A stretch of DNA of 64,000 bases, taken from NCBI GenBank assembly GCA_900771975.1, contig CAAGPV010000078.1, positions 1 to 64,000 on the forward strand, written 5' to 3'. A model generated the notes under the pieces. The model had not been told where the DNA came from. It was given only the letters and a program-made list of their open reading frames with translations, and made no database searches. The stretch comes from an uncultured Prevotella sp. Lineage in GTDB: Bacteria > Bacteroidota > Bacteroidia > Bacteroidales > Bacteroidaceae. Positions within the stretch are counted from its first letter, which is position 1; every line of letters starts with the position of its first letter. Made by a program: the position numbers and the translations under genes. Shown here in pieces: positions 35,701-41,805 of this stretch.

Positions 35701-36297
35701 AAGGTTGTCTTGTCCGTTGGCCAGTACGTCAATGTCTTTCAGACCCGAATTGTCATAGGTAGTCATGTAGGCATGGCAGGTGTGGTTGCCGTTGGTATTG
35801 GTGTTGTAAACGTAGATGGCGTTGACAATGTGGGAAGTCCAAGGTTCGGGAACTACAGTTTTGCCAATGTTGCGAAGGTATTCCACCTGGTCGTCAACCA
35901 CTGTGCCATTCTCGTCTTTGGCTGCTGCAACCACAAGGCTGATCTTTCTGCTGATGTAGTTGTAGTTGTAGGTGTCGGTGTAGGTCTTGATGTTTTTGTA
36001 GGCCGTGGCATCTTCTATTTTCACCTTTGAAAGGTCCAAGATGTTGATGGCGGTAAACTTTTCGATGGCCGCAAGGTCGTCTGCACTTGGCGTAACTCCG
36101 TCGCCAACAATGTTTACACGTGTTACATTGGGATAGTCTGAAGTGCTTATCCCAGCAGCGAAGGTTGCTACATCTCCTGCCTCGGTAACAGTGATGGTTA
36201 GGGTGGTGTCGCCCTCTATTGACGTTGTTGCCGTGGCTTCCGCTCTCAGTACAAGGCATACCAAAAGCGTCATTAACAGTAATGCTCTTTTCATCAT
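32728..36297 (-). CDS. BspA-like leucine-rich repeat surface protein
   Basis: Predicted secreted surface protein of 1189 residues, perhaps an adhesin or glycan-binding protein. A signal peptide covers residues 1-21 (LLLMTLLVCLVLRAEA). BspA-type LRR_5 units are visible in the middle (LQSICIPANYTEIGSCAFKNI near 575 and LPTNLKRIEKNAFANV after it). The C-terminal half (WWTICLPFNMTAQQIE and after) resembles repeats seen in other large Prevotella surface proteins. The end, TVYNLNGQVV then KGVYIIAGKKFIVK, is a short tail like those of many Bacteroidota secreted proteins and may act in type IX export or anchoring. The small gene downstream is likely co-transcribed. Confidence 0.8.
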   Translation of the reverse strand: MMKRALLLMTLLVCLVLRAEATATTSIEGDTTLTITVTEAGDVATFAAGISTSDYPNVTRVNIVGDGVTPSADDLAAIEKFTAINILDLSKVKIEDATAYKNIKTYTDTYNYNYISRKISLVVAAAKDENGTVVDDQVEYLRNIGKTVVPEPWTSHIVNAIYVYNTNTNGNHTCHAYMTTYDNSGLKDIDVLANGQDNLNVISLDANDTNQNLGKGNDKDILVALNNVNVKRLVLANVFGGWEGGTLETFTNPHVKALTLPTGATNLDQWEDNLKNIKLGEGAAAKAFMQLVCAYGSSDNPYYLYGYSAEAGALATFKNDHYYQSDINDAYKEVFFGNINIDDFDFFKGIKNNRLDLSNLTHVDADGNEIDINPALDKYTNEYIEYLVLPENDDYPTDPTFNNWFEGENACKNLKAVGIKISEQLTPDSIRNSIVISSNERGGIYSIAELMDKNHLRSAHKYQLSGLAYAKDLAARDIKVDENGHLTVSEKDNNGAITQGKTGTDVTGILDFTNATDFDYSHLRLWNKGENISEEEKKAAQNDLCLSQMGYGNTLTSIKLPTDESVYRLPSSFCPQGVTKLQSICIPANYTEIGSCAFKNIANLVLVYTTAENKAGKSGYLVGGKFQEQEPDITDENTEHTVQLPTNLKRIEKNAFANVEQFTDVYVSLNKAKEVPYCEKDAFSSGTLQGWGGFDGSHPITRKNYQNAKDKLFGILHFPNGLPKAKAELFTDLQRDYSLVDEAGTTDGNGNVFIWPTHDEWQRSFNQANTGYTWNNWTERDETGSLYGGKGEKYNKREDLADKDGNLKDYAKKYGLKAISGENAIYNSFAPKNPNYTEGSTESILEQNDTWIGWHQFVLVGAYDYFNPDDKKWHFSTSDNNWWTICLPFNMTAQQIEDTWGEGTKLCTLTGVTRDYTKNLICLEFGKDLVQEAKDNTYTGDVLKWRMPYMIKPALKTYTSENGEAYTGPTFTLSDEQYETLKEATKKITDEVGKHPRPQTTDDPCCITVQAKDENGNLLNTTDGNPYMYTFLGSYTKQYIPTYAYFLAWCEDPTNTNGWVNYFYQTEKPTIKNWNAYTSIVGHFNVEEATWTIPDKEAGKWAFSCSSDTEQRDAHEDALPNPSGDTKVKLAFDEGNATAIGHMTANGSIQSVENATVYNLNGQVVAHNGNVEGLPKGVYIIAGKKFIVK

Positions 36298-36619
36298 TTT
36301 TGTTAAAAGTGATTTTTGTTTTTATTTACTGAGTTGCGACTTGAGTTGTGAGTGGTCGAATTAGTTCTCGTTTAGCCGCTTGCTTTGGCTGCCCCGGTGT
36401 CCATTGCATTTCATCTTATTGTAGTGTGGCCTTGCAGGGCAAATGCTTTGATGGCATTTCAAGGTCTTTTGTCGTTTCCGAAAAGGCACTTGAGGTCTCT
36501 CGACCGAGTGCCCTAAAATACATAAAAAATTAACTCGTGTGGGTTTGACTTCATCCTCACGGACCCATCAATCCATTTCTGTAGTCGTTATATTACGCTC
36601 TACAATATTAATATAGTCG
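36298..36619 (-). other. Long leader of the BspA-like gene
   Basis: No gene is seen in this stretch. If the TAATTTTG box at 36627-36620 is the promoter, the leader is about 315 bases long. It contains a hairpin at 36485-36512 (GGCAC/GTGCC outer arms and GGTC/GACC inner arms with a TCTC loop). No known riboswitch was recognised. Confidence 0.4.
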
Positions 36620-36627
36620 CAAAATTA
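36620..36627 (-). promoter_or_regulatory. -7 promoter box of the BspA-like gene
   Basis: TAATTTTG on the minus strand matches TAnnTTTG. No clear -33 box is present. Confidence 0.4.
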
Positions 36628-36677
36628 CACTTATTCGGTCGGTTGACTATCTGTTGAGTGTAGTGCAGTTGTGTACA

Positions 36678-36696
36678 TGTAGCGTATTTCGCTACA
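36678..36696 (-). terminator. Hairpin after the HTH regulator gene
   Basis: TGTAGCG / CGCTACA with a 5-base loop, 20 bases after the stop; flanking GTTGTG and CACAAC extend it with a bulge. No T-run follows, so termination is uncertain. Confidence 0.4.
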
Positions 36697-36716
36697 CAAC
36701 AGGGTGTGTAAGAAAT

Positions 36717-36932
36717 CTATCTTGCTTCTTTTGTTAGTTCTTCCGAATAAAGCTGGAAAAAGTCGTAGTGGAGAATGCGGCACAGGCGCAGGAGTATGCC
36801 CGTGTCAACGGTGTGCTTTTCGTAGATGCGGTAGATGTTGGTGCGATGACAGCCAAGCTCGCGGGCGAGCCAAATGCTTGTCTTGCCCTGGGCCTTCACT
36901 TGCTGCTGGATGTGTTCTCCTATATTTATCAT
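36717..36932 (-). CDS. Small XRE/HTH regulator
   Basis: A cytosolic DNA-binding protein of about 71 residues made almost entirely of one helix-turn-helix domain: MINIGEHIQQQVKAQG, then SIWLARELGCHRTNIYRIYEK as the HTH and LLRLCRILHYDFFQLY after it. Similar single-domain XRE proteins are frequent in Bacteroidales. A longer in-frame reading with 36 more residues exists, but that extension is not domain-like, so the ATG at 36932 is preferred. A long structured leader precedes it. Its target could be the neighbouring BspA-like gene, but that is a guess from position only. Confidence 0.72.
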   Translation of the reverse strand: MINIGEHIQQQVKAQGKTSIWLARELGCHRTNIYRIYEKHTVDTGILLRLCRILHYDFFQLYSEELTKEAR

Positions 36933-37022
36933 CGCATGTAGGGATATTTCCCAAATCGTTATGGGACAGAAAAAGCGTAGAACATCTTTCCATATGCTGA
37001 TCGAAGGTCCTAGGAAAACCTG

Positions 37023-37089
37023 TAAGTGAGATATGGTCATAGTGTTCCACGCCGAACGTGGAAGACGCTATTATACTAACTCTCACTTA
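37023..37089 (-). ncRNA. Nested hairpin in the HTH gene leader
   Basis: A 67-base three-tier stem: TAAGTGAG paired with CTCACTTA outside, ATAG with CTAT, and TTCCACG with CGTGGAA around a CCGAA loop. It lies inside the predicted leader of the HTH gene. It may be an attenuator, a regulator binding site or a separate small RNA. Confidence 0.4.
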
Positions 37090-37118
37090 ACAATCTTGAA
37101 TTTCCTGGGTTCTCGATC

Positions 37119-37145
37119 GCAAGAAAAGCATAATGCTTCTTCTTA
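37119..37145 (-). other. Second hairpin in the HTH leader
   Basis: AAGAAGAAGCAT followed by TATGCTTTTCTT on the minus strand forms a short stem with T-rich 3' side. It could be a weak attenuator about 30 bases after the predicted transcription start. Confidence 0.3.
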
Positions 37146-37179
37146 TCCGTTAAAACTGATGAATAGTTTCATCAACGCA

Positions 37180-37211
37180 CAAATTTATTAAAAACTTGGA
37201 TAAGTTGCAAA
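37180..37211 (-). promoter_or_regulatory. Promoter upstream of the HTH gene
   Basis: On the minus strand TTTG (37211-37208), 20 bases, TAAATTTG (37187-37180): full consensus. It would give a leader of about 240 bases before the HTH start. Confidence 0.6.
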
Positions 37212-37316
37212 TTTTTCTTCTCTATTTTGAGGCTCTTTTGCCAGCGATGTTTATGAGGTGAAATGAGCATTCTTTCACCAATAGGTTTTAAAATTTTGCA
37301 GGTTGGAAAGTTATAC

Positions 37317-37392
37317 CGGCCGTTTTAGGAGCTAAAACACGGCATTTCAGGAGCTAAAACCGGCTGTTTTAGGAGCCAAAACAGCCGGTTTT
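37317..37392. repeat. Degenerate 21-24 base tandem repeats with palindrome
   Basis: Units starting with CGGC at 37317, 37340 and 37361, plus a partial unit near 37385, share the core GTTTTAGGAGCTAAAAC. The last part forms a perfect 15-base inverted repeat (arms 37356-37370 and 37378-37392) with a 7-base loop. The rest of 37212-37440 holds no gene that I can see. Confidence 0.65.
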
Positions 37393-37461
37393 ACAATACA
37401 ATATGTAAGTGATTGAAAATCAAGTGGCTATGAAAAGCGAAAAAAGACGTGGAAACAAAGG

Positions 37462-37499
37462 GACGGGATGACGGCCTTCTTTTGCCGTCATCCCGTCCA
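37462..37499 (-). terminator. Strong hairpin after nadB
   Basis: A perfect 15-base stem (GGACGGGATGACGGC) with an 8-base loop, 36 bases after the nadB stop. The minus-strand 3' side is moderately T-rich (CTTTGTTT). Confidence 0.75.
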
Positions 37500-37507
37500 G
37501 TAGATGA

Positions 37508-37538
37508 TAGAAAATGGGACCGAGGTCCTATTTTCTAT
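37508..37538 (-). terminator. Hairpin overlapping the nadB stop codon
   Basis: ATAGAAAAT plus GGACC paired with GGTCC plus ATTTTCTAT around a 2-base loop, with one mismatch. The nadB TAG (37537-37535) lies within the stem. Together with the next hairpin it forms a tandem pair. Confidence 0.5.
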
Positions 37539-39124
37539 TTTTTGTCGTAGGCATGAACAGGATAGTCGATGGTGTAATGTAGGCCACGGCTCTCTTTGCG
37601 GTCGATGGCCTGACGGGTGATGAGATAGCCTACGTTTATCATGTTGCGCAGTTCGCAGATGTCGCGGTTGGCTTTGACACGCTTGAATAGTGCTTCGGTC
37701 TCTTCGTAGAGTAAGTCGAGCCTATCCCAGGCACGCTTCAAGCGCAGGTCGCTGCGTACGATGCCCACATAGTTGGACATGATTTCTCCCACTTCTTTCA
37801 CGCTTTGCGTGATGAGCACCTTCTCTTCGTTGGTCATTGTTCCGGCGTCGTCCCATTCAGGGATGCGCTCGTTGAAAGAATAGTTGTCTACCACTTGCAG
37901 GGTGTGCTTGGCCGCAGCGTCAGCATAGACAACCGCCTCTATCAAGCTATTGGAAGCCAGCCGGTTGCCACCGTGCAACCCTGTGCACGAACATTCGCCG
38001 ATAGCATACAGACGATGGATGGACGACTGTCCGTCAAGGTCCACTTTGATGCCGCCACACATATAGTGGGCCGCAGGACGAACGGGAATATAGTCTTTGG
38101 TGATGTCTATGCCTATTGACAGACACTTGTGATAGATGTTAGGGAAATGGTGTTTGGTTTCAGCAGCATCTTTGTGGGTTACATCCAAACAAACGTGGTC
38201 GATGCCGTGTATTTTCATTTCTTTGTCAATGGCACGAGCAACGATGTCGCGCGGAGCCAACGATAGCCGTTTGTCGTATTTCTCCATGAAACTTTCGCCG
38301 TTGGGCAACCTGAGGATGCCTCCGTAGCCGCGCATGGCCTCCGTAATGAGAAAGGCTGGGTGGGTTTCCCCCTGATGATAGAGCGCCGTGGGGTGGAATT
38401 GTACAAACTCCATGTCTTTCACTGTGCCCTTGGCACGGTAGACCATAGCCTCTCCGTCGCCAGTGGCGATGATGGGGTTTGTAGTGGTTTGATAGACGGC
38501 TCCGCAGCCACCAGTACACATGACGGTGACTTTGCTGAGATAGGTGTCAACCTTCTTGGTGTCAGGATTAAGCACATAGGCACCGTAACACTCGATGTCT
38601 GGGGTGCGGCGTGTGACTTCTATGCCTAAATGGTGCTGGGTGATGATTTCCACCGCAAAGTGGTTTTCCTTGATGTCTATGTCGGGATGGGAGCGAACAG
38701 CCTCCATCAGTCCACGCTGAATCTCGGCACCTGTGTCGTCGGCATGGTGCAAAATGCGAAACTCCGAGTGGCCTCCTTCACGGTGAAGGTCGAACTGTCC
38801 GTCGTCCTTGCGGTCGAAATTGACGCCCCATTGAACGAGTTCGCGTATTTGGGCAGGTGCGTTCTTTACTACTTGCTCTACTGCTTTGGGATCAGAGATG
38901 TAGTCGCCTGCAATCATGGTGTCTTCGATGTGTTTGTCGAAATTGTCTACTTCAAGATTGGTCACCGATGCCACACCGCCTTGTGCGAAAGAGGTGTTAG
39001 CCTCATCAAGGGAAGTCTTGCAAATCATACAGATTCTTCCCTTATGCGCCCTTGCAACTTTCAGGGCGTAACTCATTCCAGCGACACCAGCGCCGATGAT
39101 GAGAAAGTCGTACTTGTATACCAT
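37535..39124 (-). CDS. nadB: L-aspartate oxidase
   Basis: FAD enzyme that oxidises L-aspartate to iminoaspartate, the first step of de novo NAD synthesis; under anaerobic conditions fumarate can be the acceptor. The 529-residue protein has the FAD motif FLIIGAGVAGMSYALK, the flavin segment NTSFAQGGVA, the substrate-loop region DLHREGGHSEFRILH and a late GLHGGNRLASNSLIEA, which separate NadB from succinate dehydrogenase. In-frame codons upstream of the ATG (MVYKYDF) do not fit and include the promoter, so they are excluded. nadA and nadC are not in the window. Confidence 0.95.
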   Translation of the reverse strand: MVYKYDFLIIGAGVAGMSYALKVARAHKGRICMICKTSLDEANTSFAQGGVASVTNLEVDNFDKHIEDTMIAGDYISDPKAVEQVVKNAPAQIRELVQWGVNFDRKDDGQFDLHREGGHSEFRILHHADDTGAEIQRGLMEAVRSHPDIDIKENHFAVEIITQHHLGIEVTRRTPDIECYGAYVLNPDTKKVDTYLSKVTVMCTGGCGAVYQTTTNPIIATGDGEAMVYRAKGTVKDMEFVQFHPTALYHQGETHPAFLITEAMRGYGGILRLPNGESFMEKYDKRLSLAPRDIVARAIDKEMKIHGIDHVCLDVTHKDAAETKHHFPNIYHKCLSIGIDITKDYIPVRPAAHYMCGGIKVDLDGQSSIHRLYAIGECSCTGLHGGNRLASNSLIEAVVYADAAAKHTLQVVDNYSFNERIPEWDDAGTMTNEEKVLITQSVKEVGEIMSNYVGIVRSDLRLKRAWDRLDLLYEETEALFKRVKANRDICELRNMINVGYLITRQAIDRKESRGLHYTIDYPVHAYDKK

Positions 39125-39147
39125 TTTGGTTTTACTTAAATCGGATG

Positions 39148-39155
39148 CAAAAGTA
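39148..39155 (-). promoter_or_regulatory. -7 promoter box of nadB
   Basis: TACTTTTG on the minus strand, 23 bases before the nadB ATG. The -33 box is not evident. Confidence 0.45.
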
Positions 39156-39197
39156 GTAAAAACTTGGCATATAGACCTTTGAAAATACTTTTTTTTG

Positions 39198-39205
39198 TAA
39201 CTTTG
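39198..39205 (+). promoter_or_regulatory. -7 promoter box of the PBP4-type peptidase gene
   Basis: TAACTTTG on the plus strand, 39 bases before the ATG. A TTTG lies only 16 bases upstream, shorter than usual. Confidence 0.5.
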
Positions 39206-39244
39206 CACAGTTGGGTTACCCCGGTTTCCCTAAATTACAACCTC

Positions 39245-40540
39245 ATGACATTAAAAAAACTGTTTTTGCAAGTGTTGCTTGTGGCTTTGGCATTTCCACT
39301 TTTTGCGCAAGAAACACTCACCGCTACAACTAATGCTGACACCGTAAAGACAGTTGCCCCCTTGGCAACCGACTCGTTGTTGCACGTTGACAGCACGTTG
39401 TCTGCCCCGACTGTCGATCCGGCCACATGGCGGCAACAAGTGAAAACCCAAATAGACGAATTGCTGGAAGACGACCTGTTCCAAACCACACAGGTAGCTG
39501 TAATGGTGTGGGACTTGACAGACGATGTGGCCGTCTATAGCCATAACGGGCGGCAACGTATGCGTCCGGCCTCTACCATGAAGGTGGTGACTGCCATAGC
39601 TGCACTCGACCGCCTCGGCACCGACTACCAGTTTGCCACGCGTCTCTACCATACGGGCGACAAGGCAGACAGTTGCCGTACGTTGCACGGCAACCTTTAT
39701 GTGGTAGGAGGAATGGATCCGAAACTGGAAAGAGAAGACTTGAAGGCCTTTGCCGACAGTTTGAAAGCCTTGCAGATAGACACGATAGACGGCAACCTGT
39801 ATGCCGACCTGTCCTTTAAAGACAAAAAACGGCTTGGCGCAGGATGGTGTTGGGACGACGAAGACGACAATCCGCGCTTGTCTCCACTGACCTATAATGG
39901 GAAAGAAACTGTCCTGTCACTTTTCAGAGACGTAATGCGCTCATCGGGAATTGTGTTTACGGGAATGACGAGCGATGCCGAGCGCCCCCACGATGCCCAA
40001 CTCGTCTGTACGCGATACCGTAGTCTTTCGACGGTGATGCGCCCAATGCTGAAAAATAGCAATAACAGATGTGCAGAGGCGGTGTTCTACCAATTGGCCC
40101 ACAAAGAAGGAGGGCGCTGGGCCACGGCACACGATGCTGCCCGTGAAGAAAATCGTACCATTAGGGCAACCGGCCTGGATGCCGACGACTATAGCATTGC
40201 CGATGGGTCGGGGTTGTCATTATACAACTATGTTACTGCCCAATTGGAGGTGAGCTTGTTGCGTTATGCCTGGAACCGGAAAGAAATCTATGGCAAACTT
40301 TACCCATTGCTTCCGATAGCTGGCGTGGACGGAACGCTGCGCAAACGTATGAAGGGAACAAAGGCGATGGGCAACGTTCATGCCAAGACAGGAACGGTGA
40401 CTGGTGTGCGTTCGCTTGCTGGTTATTGCACAGCTTCCAACGGACACGAGATTGCTTTCTCCATTATCAATCAGGGAATGGATGATGGTGCACCTGCAAG
40501 ACACTTTCAAGACAAGGTTTGCAGGGCACTCTGCGAGTAG
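39245..40540 (+). CDS. dacB: D-alanyl-D-alanine carboxypeptidase/endopeptidase, PBP4 type
   Basis: Periplasmic S13-family low-molecular-mass penicillin-binding protein that trims and cleaves peptidoglycan cross-links. The 431-residue product has a signal peptide (LFLQVLLVALAFPLFAQ, residues 7-22) and all three active-site motifs: SxxK as S110-T-M-K113, SxN as S272-N-N274, and KTG at 381-383. The ATG at 39245 is chosen because it directly precedes the signal peptide and lies downstream of the -7 box; a longer reading from 39164 would start upstream of that box. It diverges from nadB and ends at a hairpin. Confidence 0.92.
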   Translation: MTLKKLFLQVLLVALAFPLFAQETLTATTNADTVKTVAPLATDSLLHVDSTLSAPTVDPATWRQQVKTQIDELLEDDLFQTTQVAVMVWDLTDDVAVYSHNGRQRMRPASTMKVVTAIAALDRLGTDYQFATRLYHTGDKADSCRTLHGNLYVVGGMDPKLEREDLKAFADSLKALQIDTIDGNLYADLSFKDKKRLGAGWCWDDEDDNPRLSPLTYNGKETVLSLFRDVMRSSGIVFTGMTSDAERPHDAQLVCTRYRSLSTVMRPMLKNSNNRCAEAVFYQLAHKEGGRWATAHDAAREENRTIRATGLDADDYSIADGSGLSLYNYVTAQLEVSLLRYAWNRKEIYGKLYPLLPIAGVDGTLRKRMKGTKAMGNVHAKTGTVTGVRSLAGYCTASNGHEIAFSIINQGMDDGAPARHFQDKVCRALCE

Positions 40541-40561
40541 AAAACAACTATTGTTTTTTTT
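40541..40561 (+). terminator. Terminator of dacB
   Basis: AAAACAA / TTGTTTT with a CTA loop, directly followed by a T-run. It overlaps the stop codon of the convergent lipoprotein gene, which is TAG at 40550-40548. Confidence 0.6.
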
Positions 40562-40955
40562 GGAAGACAACGTCTGTTCCGCGTAGGCTCATGGTGCCTT
40601 CCTCAATGTTGACGTCGGCGGTGTCGTTGACGTCAAGGGTTTCTCCGTTGCCAATGCTCTTGCCGTGCAAGATAAGTGTGCTGGGGGTGCTTCCTTTCTT
40701 CCAACTGTCGTATGGATAGGAAGCCATGTTGATGGAGCTGGCTTTTCCGCCGTTTTCTATACGTACACCCATCTCCTGTGCGGAATCGTTGGGATTTGTG
40801 GTGGTCCAATCGCCCAAAATGTTTTCTTCGGTCATGGTTTCAACCGAGTCGGAGTCGTTGTCGTTGTTGGCAGAAGAACTGCCTTGACCATTCTTGCAGC
40901 TGAAGGTGCAAGTGAGGCATAGCAGTAGAAAGACGAAAACAAAACTTTTTTTCAT
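40548..40955 (-). CDS. Small lipocalin-like lipoprotein
   Basis: Predicted 135-residue lipoprotein: signal MKKSFVFVFLLLCLTCTFSC with lipid-bearing Cys20, an Asn/Asp/Ser-rich linker, then a beta-rich domain beginning ILGDWTTTNPND. This pattern fits the lipocalin-like lipoproteins of Bacteroidota, so binding of a small hydrophobic ligand is possible but unproven. It starts 2 bases after the stop of the HAD hydrolase gene and must be co-transcribed with it. Long upstream in-frame extensions lie inside that gene and are rejected. Confidence 0.75.
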   Translation of the reverse strand: MKKSFVFVFLLLCLTCTFSCKNGQGSSSANNDNDSDSVETMTEENILGDWTTTNPNDSAQEMGVRIENGGKASSINMASYPYDSWKKGSTPSTLILHGKSIGNGETLDVNDTADVNIEEGTMSLRGTDVVFQKKQ

Positions 40956-40957
40956 AC

Positions 40958-41680
40958 TTATTTGTTTGATGATGATGTAATGTCCAGTAGCTCTGCAAGC
41001 TGGCCGAAGTGGGCTATGCAGAAAAGACGGGGATGGCTGAATTCGTCCATATGCTCGTGTCGCCAAATGGTGTGAAAGGGTATGTGGACGGCTTGGCAAC
41101 CGACGGAAAGGGCAGGGGCTATGTCGCTTTTGAACGAATTGCCCACCATCACCACTTCGGAAGGAGGCAGTTGCAAAGATGCACACAACTCCCTGTAGGC
41201 ATTCTCGTCTTTTTCAGAGACGATGGAAACGTGATGGAACAAAGGATATAGCCCAGACCGGCGAAGCTTGTTCTGCTGGTCGAGCAATTCGCCCTTAGTG
41301 AACACCACCAATTGGTAGCGCTGGCTATCGTGGAGCAGTTGCAATGTTGCGGCCACTTCCGGCAAGGGCGGAACGTCAAGCGTCAACAACGATTTGCCCA
41401 AACGGACAATTTCACCGATGGTGGCTGGCGAAACTGTACCCTTGCTCACCTTTAGCGCATTCTCCACCAGCGAGATGGTGAAGGCCTTGCAGCCATATCC
41501 GAGGATGGGCATATTGGCAGTTTCGGTGTGGAAAAGCTGTTTGGAAAGCTCGTCAGAAGTGCCAAAATCGGAAAGAAGTTTGCAATAGTCTTGTTCAACG
41601 GCATCGAAGTTGGACTGCAAATCCCACAAAGTGTCATCGGCATCAAAGGCAATCGCTCTAACAGGTTCTGATAGTTTCAT
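40958..41680 (-). CDS. HAD-family hydrolase
   Basis: Cytosolic HAD-superfamily phosphatase of 240 residues with an alpha-helical cap. Motif I is AFDADDTLW (nucleophile Asp13, acid Asp15), motif II is VFTKG, and the late acidic motif is MVGNSFKSDIAPA. Members of this type are phosphoglycolate- or nucleotidase-like, but the substrate cannot be read from sequence. The gene has a full-consensus promoter whose -7 box ends five bases before the ATG, which suggests a leaderless mRNA. The lipoprotein gene follows 2 bases later. Confidence 0.88.
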   Translation of the reverse strand: MKLSEPVRAIAFDADDTLWDLQSNFDAVEQDYCKLLSDFGTSDELSKQLFHTETANMPILGYGCKAFTISLVENALKVSKGTVSPATIGEIVRLGKSLLTLDVPPLPEVAATLQLLHDSQRYQLVVFTKGELLDQQNKLRRSGLYPLFHHVSIVSEKDENAYRELCASLQLPPSEVVMVGNSFKSDIAPALSVGCQAVHIPFHTIWRHEHMDEFSHPRLFCIAHFGQLAELLDITSSSNK

Positions 41681-41685
41681 GGGGA

Positions 41686-41716
41686 CAAAAGTAAGAAATT
41701 GTTGTCAAACCGGCAA
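41686..41716 (-). promoter_or_regulatory. Promoter of the HAD-lipoprotein operon
   Basis: On the minus strand TTTG (41716-41713), 19 bases, TACTTTTG (41693-41686), then five bases (TCCCC) before the ATG. Confidence 0.75.
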
Positions 41717-41751
41717 ATATCTGATAGTCCCACTTGGGGCGCTTTAACAAA

Positions 41752-41779
41752 AAAGCACATTCCCCAACAGGAATGTGCT
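41752..41779 (-). terminator. Terminator of the etfB-etfA-acyl-CoA dehydrogenase operon
   Basis: A perfect 11-base stem (AAGCACATTCC) with a 6-base loop and a minus-strand T-run after it (TTTTTTGTT). Confidence 0.88.
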
Positions 41780-41805
41780 TGATATAAAGAGTTGAAAACT
41801 GCGTA

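Noticed and set aside
36298..36619. Phase-variable invertible promoter for the BspA-like gene
   Set aside because: I looked for paired inverted repeats flanking a promoter and found only a single local hairpin, and no invertase gene nearby.
37317..37392. Short repeats that could look like a CRISPR array
   Set aside because: Units are degenerate and directly adjacent, without unique spacers of constant length, and no cas gene is in the window.
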